DNA from: Pyrus communis
Taxonomy: Eukaryota; Streptophyta; Magnoliopsida; Rosales; Rosaceae
Direction: 5' to 3'
Assembly: GCF_963583255.1 (NCBI RefSeq)
Contig: NC_084817.1
Span: 8,624,121-8,688,120 of the forward strand
Length of the DNA stretch: 64,000 nt
Below are positions 59,142-64,000 of the stretch, piece after piece; positions within the stretch are counted from its first letter, which is position 1; every line of letters starts with the position of its first letter. A program made the position numbers and the translations under genes. The notes under the pieces are model-generated. The model saw only the letters and a list, made by a program, of their open reading frames with translations. It did not search any database and was not told the DNA's origin.

Positions 59142-59312
59142 TATTAGAAAGATATTTCTCATTCATTCAATGAATAACTTTACACTATGGGTATTTATAC
59201 AAAGCCATCACAGCTAACAGAAAAAAGATAACAATCAGAACAAACTAAAGATTTCTTTTCCTTTCTTAATCTCTAAGTATTGTCTCTTGTAGGTGTAATT
59301 ACATTTTTATCC

Positions 59313-60488
59313 TTAATATCCCCCCTCAAACGAAAACTGTGGTATTCTCAGTTGAAGTTTTTCACGTAGAACCAGGAACTTGGGCTTTGACAAAGACTTG
59401 GTGCAAATATCGGCAATCTGATCATGTGTACCCACAAAATGCACAGAAACTTGGTTTGCCATAACCTTTTCACGAATGTAATGGTAATCTATTTCTACAT
59501 GCTTAGTTCGAGCATGGAAAATGGAATTTTTTGCTAAGGAAATGGCAGAGACATTATCACACCATAACTGGGGGGAATGAGGCAGAGTATAAGCAATGTC
59601 AGCAAGGAGTTTGCATAGCCATGTGATTTCTGCAGCGGTATTAGCAAGATGCCGATACTCATCTTCAATTGATGATGGAGCAATAGTAGGTTGCTTCTTG
59701 GCACTCCAACTAATAAGTGAGTTGCCAAAGTAAATGCAATAACCTCCAGTAAATCTTCTGTCTAAAGAGCACGCTGTCCAATTTGCATCGGAAAAAGCTT
59801 GAATAGATGGAACCTGAGAACACTTGGAGAACCATAATCCAAGATCAAGAGAACCCTTGAGATATCGGAGAATGCGTTTCACTGCTTGCATATATGAGAT
59901 TCTTGGATTGTGCATGAACTGACAAACCAAATTAACAACAAAACTGAGATTAGTTTGAGTCCAGGTTAAGTATTGAAGAGCTCCAACTAGAGATCGATAT
60001 TCAGAAGCATTGGCAAGTAGAGGAGAAGAGTGATCAAGCTTAGTGGTACTAAGAGGAGTGTTGCAGGGCTTAGCACCTTCCATTTTTGCTTTTGTCAGGA
60101 GATCCAAAATATACTTAGTTTGATTGATAAAGATACCTGAAGATGATATTTTAACTTCAATGCCAAGGAAATAGTGAAGAGCACCAAGATCTTTGATGGG
60201 AAAAAGGGCACTGAGTTGGGTGATGACTTGTTGACAAGCTACAGATGATGGTCTAGTCACTAAGATATCATCCACATAGACTAGGATGAATACCAAAGTG
60301 GGAGATCGCTTGACAAACAGAGAGTGATCACTTTGAGAGCCTTGGAACCCAAGAGATGACAAAGCATGATGAAGTTTATCATACAAAGCTCGAGGGGCCT
60401 GTTTTAAGCCATATAGGGATATGTGAAGATGACAAACATGATATGGTTTAGTTGGATCTTCAAAGCTAGGTGGCTGTTGCATGAACAT
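59313..60488 (-). pseudogene. Copia 2 pol: RT (C-terminal part) and RNase H
   Basis: 391 open codons: HISLYGLKQAPRALYDKLH, FILVYVDDILVT (active site intact), FPIKDLGALHYFLGIEVKIS, EYRSLVGALQYLTWTQTNLS, AVKRILRYLKGSLDLGLWFS, FSDANWTACSLDRRFTGGYC, SWSAKKQPTIAPSSIEDEYR and LWCDNVSAISLAKNSIFHAR. The frame is open to the end (QFSFEGGY) and overlaps the polypurine tract, as is normal in copia. Only the upstream RT part contains stops. The SxxEDEYR position differs from the usual SSTEAEYR. Confidence 0.92.
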
Positions 60489-61433
60489 GGATTCAGTAAG
60501 AGTGTTATGGAGGAAGACATTGCTAGTATCTAATTGATTGAAAAACCAATCATATTGGGCAGCAAGAGTGAGAATTAGTCAAATAGTCACAGGTTTGGCC
60601 ACTGGACTAAAGGTTTCATTGTAGTCCAGACCCTCTTACTGGTGAAAGCCTTTAGCAACTAAATGGGCTTTATACCTATCAATAGATCCATCGGGTTTTC
60701 GTTTGATCCGAAAAACCCACTTACAACCGACAAGGTTAGGAGAAGAGGAAGAAGGTACAAGAGACCAAGTACCAGTGTTGATAAGGGCATTAAACTCCTC
60801 TTGCATTGCTGTGCGCCAATGGAAATATTTGGAAGCTTGTGAGTAGGTTGTAGGAATATAGTCAACTGCAAGAGGTGGATGAATGGGGTGCTTAGTTACA
60901 GTGAGGGCTTTGGGTTTAAAAATTCCTGACTTGGATCGTGTTTGCATGGGGTGAATATTGGTAGGTGGTGTAAGCTGTGAGGAAGTGGAATTTAAAGGAG
61001 CTGCAGAAGTGGGTGATGATGCAGGATGTGAAAAGGTGGATATGGATGGTGAGAGTGGTGCAGGATTCAATGGAGTGGATGGAGATGTTGATAATGGTGG
61101 TGAATAGACAGTTTAGGGAGGAAAATGAGTAAATGTGAGAGATGATGTAATGGGAGATTGGTATAAGGAAGAGGTAACAGGGGTAGTTGAAGAAGAATGC
61201 ATGGAATGAAATGGAAAGGTTGATTCATCAAAAATAACATGCCTTGAAACATATAATCTGTGAGTGGATGGATGTAGACAGAGATAGCCCTTATGATTTA
61301 AGCTATACCCCAAGAAGAAACAGGGCTTACTTTTAGGATCTAGTTTTGAAGATGTGTATGGCTTCAGCCAAGGGAAACAATTGCAACCAAATACCTTGAG
61401 AAACTTATAGTTTGGTGCTTTCTTGAAGAGAGA
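60489..61433 (-). pseudogene. Copia 2 pol: integrase C-terminus to RT N-terminus
   Basis: Continuous with the frames on both sides but interrupted by stops at about 61433, 61110, 60635 and 60580. Visible blocks: FLKVFGCNCFPWLKPY, CFFLGYSLNHKGYLCL, a proline/serine-rich linker, WRTAMQEEFNALINTGTWSL and FRIKRKPDGSIDRYKAHLVA. Confidence 0.88.
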
Positions 61434-62468
61434 CTACCAAGGAGAATATCTGGAGATAGTAGGTAACCTGTTAATGAGATAGACAAATGTAGCAAAAGCC
61501 TCAACCCAATAAGCATGAGGCACTTTAGATGCTGCTAAGAAAGTCCTAGCAGTCTCAACTATGTGCTGGTGCTTACGTTCTGCACACCCATTTTGCTCAG
61601 GGGTGTGGGGACAAGTAAGCTGATGTTGAATACCATGGCTAACTAAGAACTGATAGACAACAATGCTAACAAATTCTCCACCAGAATCTGACCGTAAGGC
61701 AATAACTTTTGTACATAGAGAGTTTTCAACAAGTAATTTCCATTGCATAAAAGTGGAGAGTACATTAGATTTACACTTTAAAGGATAGAACCAGCAATAT
61801 CTGGTATAGTCATCTAGGAAAATGACATAGTATCGAAAACCTTGATGAGAAACTGTGGGCGAGGGTCCCCAAACATCCGTATGGATAAGTTCTAAAGGCT
61901 TGCTAGTAGTACAAATAGTACTTGAAAAAGGAAGTTTGGAACATTTCCCTAGCGCACAATCTGAGCAAAAAGTTTTATTTAAACCATTAACAACAGAAAT
62001 ACATGACTGAGATGCCAACTTATTTATGATCTTCACAGAAGGGTGCCCCAATCTTTGATGCCTAAGATGCCTTGGAGCTTTGACAGATGCAGTTAAAGCT
62101 TGATGAGAATTAGCAGGAAATGATGATGAGTAGAGTGGATAGAATCCATGTTGAACTGGACCTTTAAAAAGCATCCTCCCCGAAGAAAGATCCTTCACAA
62201 TGAAGTGAAAAGGATAAAAATGCATATAGCAGGAGTTGTCAAGTAGAAATTGATTTGCAGAGAGAAGGTTATGCTTTAAGTCAGGGACATGTAAAACATG
62301 CTTCAACGTAAAAGAATTAGTAGAAGTATGTAAAGATGATGAGCCAGAGTAGAGAATACGCAAACCTTTGCCATCTCCAATATACACTTGCTTAGGACCA
62401 GTATATGTTTCTGGATTCTGAAGATTGGCATACGAATTCGTCATGTGCGAACTAGCACCAGATTTCAC
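61434..62468 (-). pseudogene. Copia 2 pol: protease, GAG-pre-integrase, integrase
   Basis: Begins with KSGASSHMTNS, where the protease motif DSGASSH has lost its catalytic Asp, and the preceding Trp codon is TAG. It is followed by LKHVLHVPDLKHNLLSANQF, HQRLGHPSVKIINKL, then the integrase core ELIHTDVWGP, VIFLDDYTRYCWFYPL, ALRSDSGGEFV and EQNGCAERKHQHIVE with all three acidic residues. Protease is dead; integrase still looks sound. Confidence 0.9.
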
Positions 62469-63590
62469 AATCTAGGTAGGAGTATGATTGGAAGTATTGG
62501 CAACCATTGCAGAATGAGAAGCTTTGCTATTCTAGTTTTGATCTATGCCATGAAGGCAGTCACAAGCTTCATGATCTGGTTGTCGACAAATTTAACAGAA
62601 TAACTTTCAATTTGAAGAGTAATTGTTGCGAGCTCCACGATTAAATCGTTGATTGGTGTTTTGAGAGTAGTTATTCCTACCATTGTTGAATCTGTAATTT
62701 CCACGAGATTGAAAATTACCCCGATTTGTACTTAGATAATTGTGATCCACATTGCGACCTTGATTGGTGAAAGGAGGAACATGCTGAGCAACAAAAGCTT
62801 GGGGAGTAGAATTTGCAGGCAAGGGAAGAATACCATCAGAGGAATGATATGCCTGAAATGGTGCAGGTGAAACGGTTTTCTTCCGATTGTTGAGTTGAAT
62901 TTCCTTACTGAGAAGTAAGCCATATAATTCATCAATAGTTGTGGAACCAATATGGAACTGAATAACATCCACAAACGAGTCAAATTCGAGAGGTAAGCCA
63001 TGAAGTGTGATGGAGATAAGTTTTGAATCTTCCATAGGAGCACCAGCACATGCAAGTGCATCTGCAATTTCTTCAATTTGTTGGAGATATTGAGCAGTAG
63101 TCAAATCACCTTTAACAAGATTGCGAAGATGAGAACGAAGCTCGTGAATGTGTGATTGAGATGCAATGGCGAGTCACGATTCCAATTTCGCCCAAAGTTC
63201 TCGAGCAGAAGTCACGCCAACTGTGTAAGGGATTAAAGATTCAAAGAGAGTGGAATTAATCCAGATAAGAATGTTTTGATCATTCTTAAACCAAGTAACA
63301 TAGGTTGGATTGAGAGTTGCAATACGATTTCCAGAGGAATCAAGAAGATATTTGGGCGGCGCCACCATAGTTCCGTCAATGAGACCAGTAAGATTGTAAC
63401 GACGAAAAATCGGAGCAAACAAGGCACTCCAGTTGAGGTAATTTGTAGTTGTAAGCTTGATTGGAACCATGGATCCAATGTTTTGGATCGTGATGGAAGA
63501 AGAAATCACAGAATTAAGGTTGGGGATTGCATCAGGAATCGGATGAACAGGAGAATTCGATTCCGAAGATGGAGATGCAATAGTCACCAT
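62469..63590 (-). pseudogene. Copia 2 gag
   Basis: Starts MVTIASPSSESNSPVHPIPD (63590) and runs through the IKLTTTNYLNWSALFAPIFR and SARELWAKLES blocks. A stop at about 63173 precedes the UBN2 region (TAQYLQQIEEIADALACAG, LHGLPLEFDSFVDVI), an Asn/Arg/Gly-rich segment and the CCHC knuckle. In the knuckle CxxC reads C-stop-IC, then RQPDHEACDC. Two to four stops in total. Confidence 0.88.
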
Positions 63591-63932
63591 AGCTAGAGAT
63601 GGAGGAAGAGATCGCGATTAAGAGCAAGAATCACGATCAAGATCAAGAACGCGATCAATTGATCGGAAAAGACAAAGAAGATGAAGCGGTGCAGAGAGAA
63701 GCAGGAAAAAGGGATAAAAAATTGGGGGTCATGAGACTTAAGGCGAGTGATACCATATTAGAAAGATATTTCTCATTCATTCAATGAATAACTTTACACT
63801 ATGGGTATTTATACAAAGCCATCACAGCTAACAAAAAAGAGATAACAATCAAAACAAACTAAAGATTTCTTATCCTTTCTTAATCTCTAAGTATTGTCTC
63901 TTGTAGGTGTAATTACATTTTGATCCTTAATA

Positions 63933-64000
63933 ACTTTGGTGAAAGTATGCTTATTTCAGCGGGAAATGAAGAGACCATTGCGATTTGCGACTACTAATAA
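63933..64000. other. Right flank of copia element 2
   Basis: 68 bases of unique sequence at the window edge. A gene could begin here, but nothing can be said from this length. Confidence 0.3.

Larger units (their letters stand above)
59142..63932 (-). mobile_element. Ty1/copia LTR retrotransposon 2, nearly complete
   Basis: LTRs 59142-59318 and 63756-63932, each 177 bp, TATTAAGG...CTAATA on the minus strand, differing at about five positions by eye. Next to the right LTR lies TGGTATCACTCGCC, close to the initiator-Met primer site. Next to the left LTR is a polypurine tract (GAGGGGGGA). Flanks TACTT and AACTT agree at 4 of 5. The order gag, protease, integrase, RT, RNase H is complete, but interrupted by stops. 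The outline is that of a short-LTR plant copia lineage. Confidence 0.93.

Overview
This is a window of plant nuclear DNA, most likely from a rosaceous fruit tree (apple/pear group). The evidence is the spliceosomal intron structure of its genes, the AT-rich intergenic DNA packed with Ty1/copia and Ty3/gypsy debris, a Cassandra-type LTR carrying a 5S rRNA-like core, and plant-specific families (an ABC1 kinase/beta-lactamase fusion, a group C bZIP, a CML calcium sensor, a GT64 glycosyltransferase). The genus is inferred from the look of the repeats, not proven.

Layout. 1-2290: a Cassandra-like LTR end and a Pack-MULE-like element with long inverted repeats around a captured coding fragment. 2291-22630: a small unrecognised Cys-rich gene present three times. 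Only the middle copy (18014-19456) is intact. The copies are separated by a 6.6-kb copia element (itself broken by a Cassandra solo LTR), a copia gag scrap and a decayed Ty3/gypsy pol with a minisatellite and LTR. 22640-26490: a long near-perfect hairpin and a solo LTR. 26500-33490: the best gene in the window, an 18-coding-exon ABC1K-beta-lactamase protein of 963 residues. 35306-35866: an intronless calmodulin-like protein. 37603-40595: a minus-strand group C bZIP (bZIP9-like) that seems to have lost its start codon.

38815-55975 is a large tandem duplication. Unit A (about 38815-46050) holds bZIP exons 1-3 plus upstream flank. Unit B (about 46055-55975) repeats them as a decayed 5' copy without exons 4-6. 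Each unit has collected its own insertions and shows the empty site of the other's. Unit A has a hAT and a Pack-MULE. Unit B has a TRIM, two hAT-like elements, a solo LTR and a composite 1.7-kb insert. 56565-57979 holds a U-box/ARM gene fragment and an intact GT64 glycosyltransferase on the minus strand. 59142-63932 is a fairly young copia element with matching 177-bp LTRs and a damaged polyprotein.

The genes do not form an operon or pathway; this is ordinary eukaryotic gene order. I see no novel defence-like or biosynthetic system. The most interesting items are the orphan Cys-rich gene family, the two gene-capturing MULEs, the duplicated bZIP locus with reciprocal empty sites, and the isolated long hairpin at 23152-23270.
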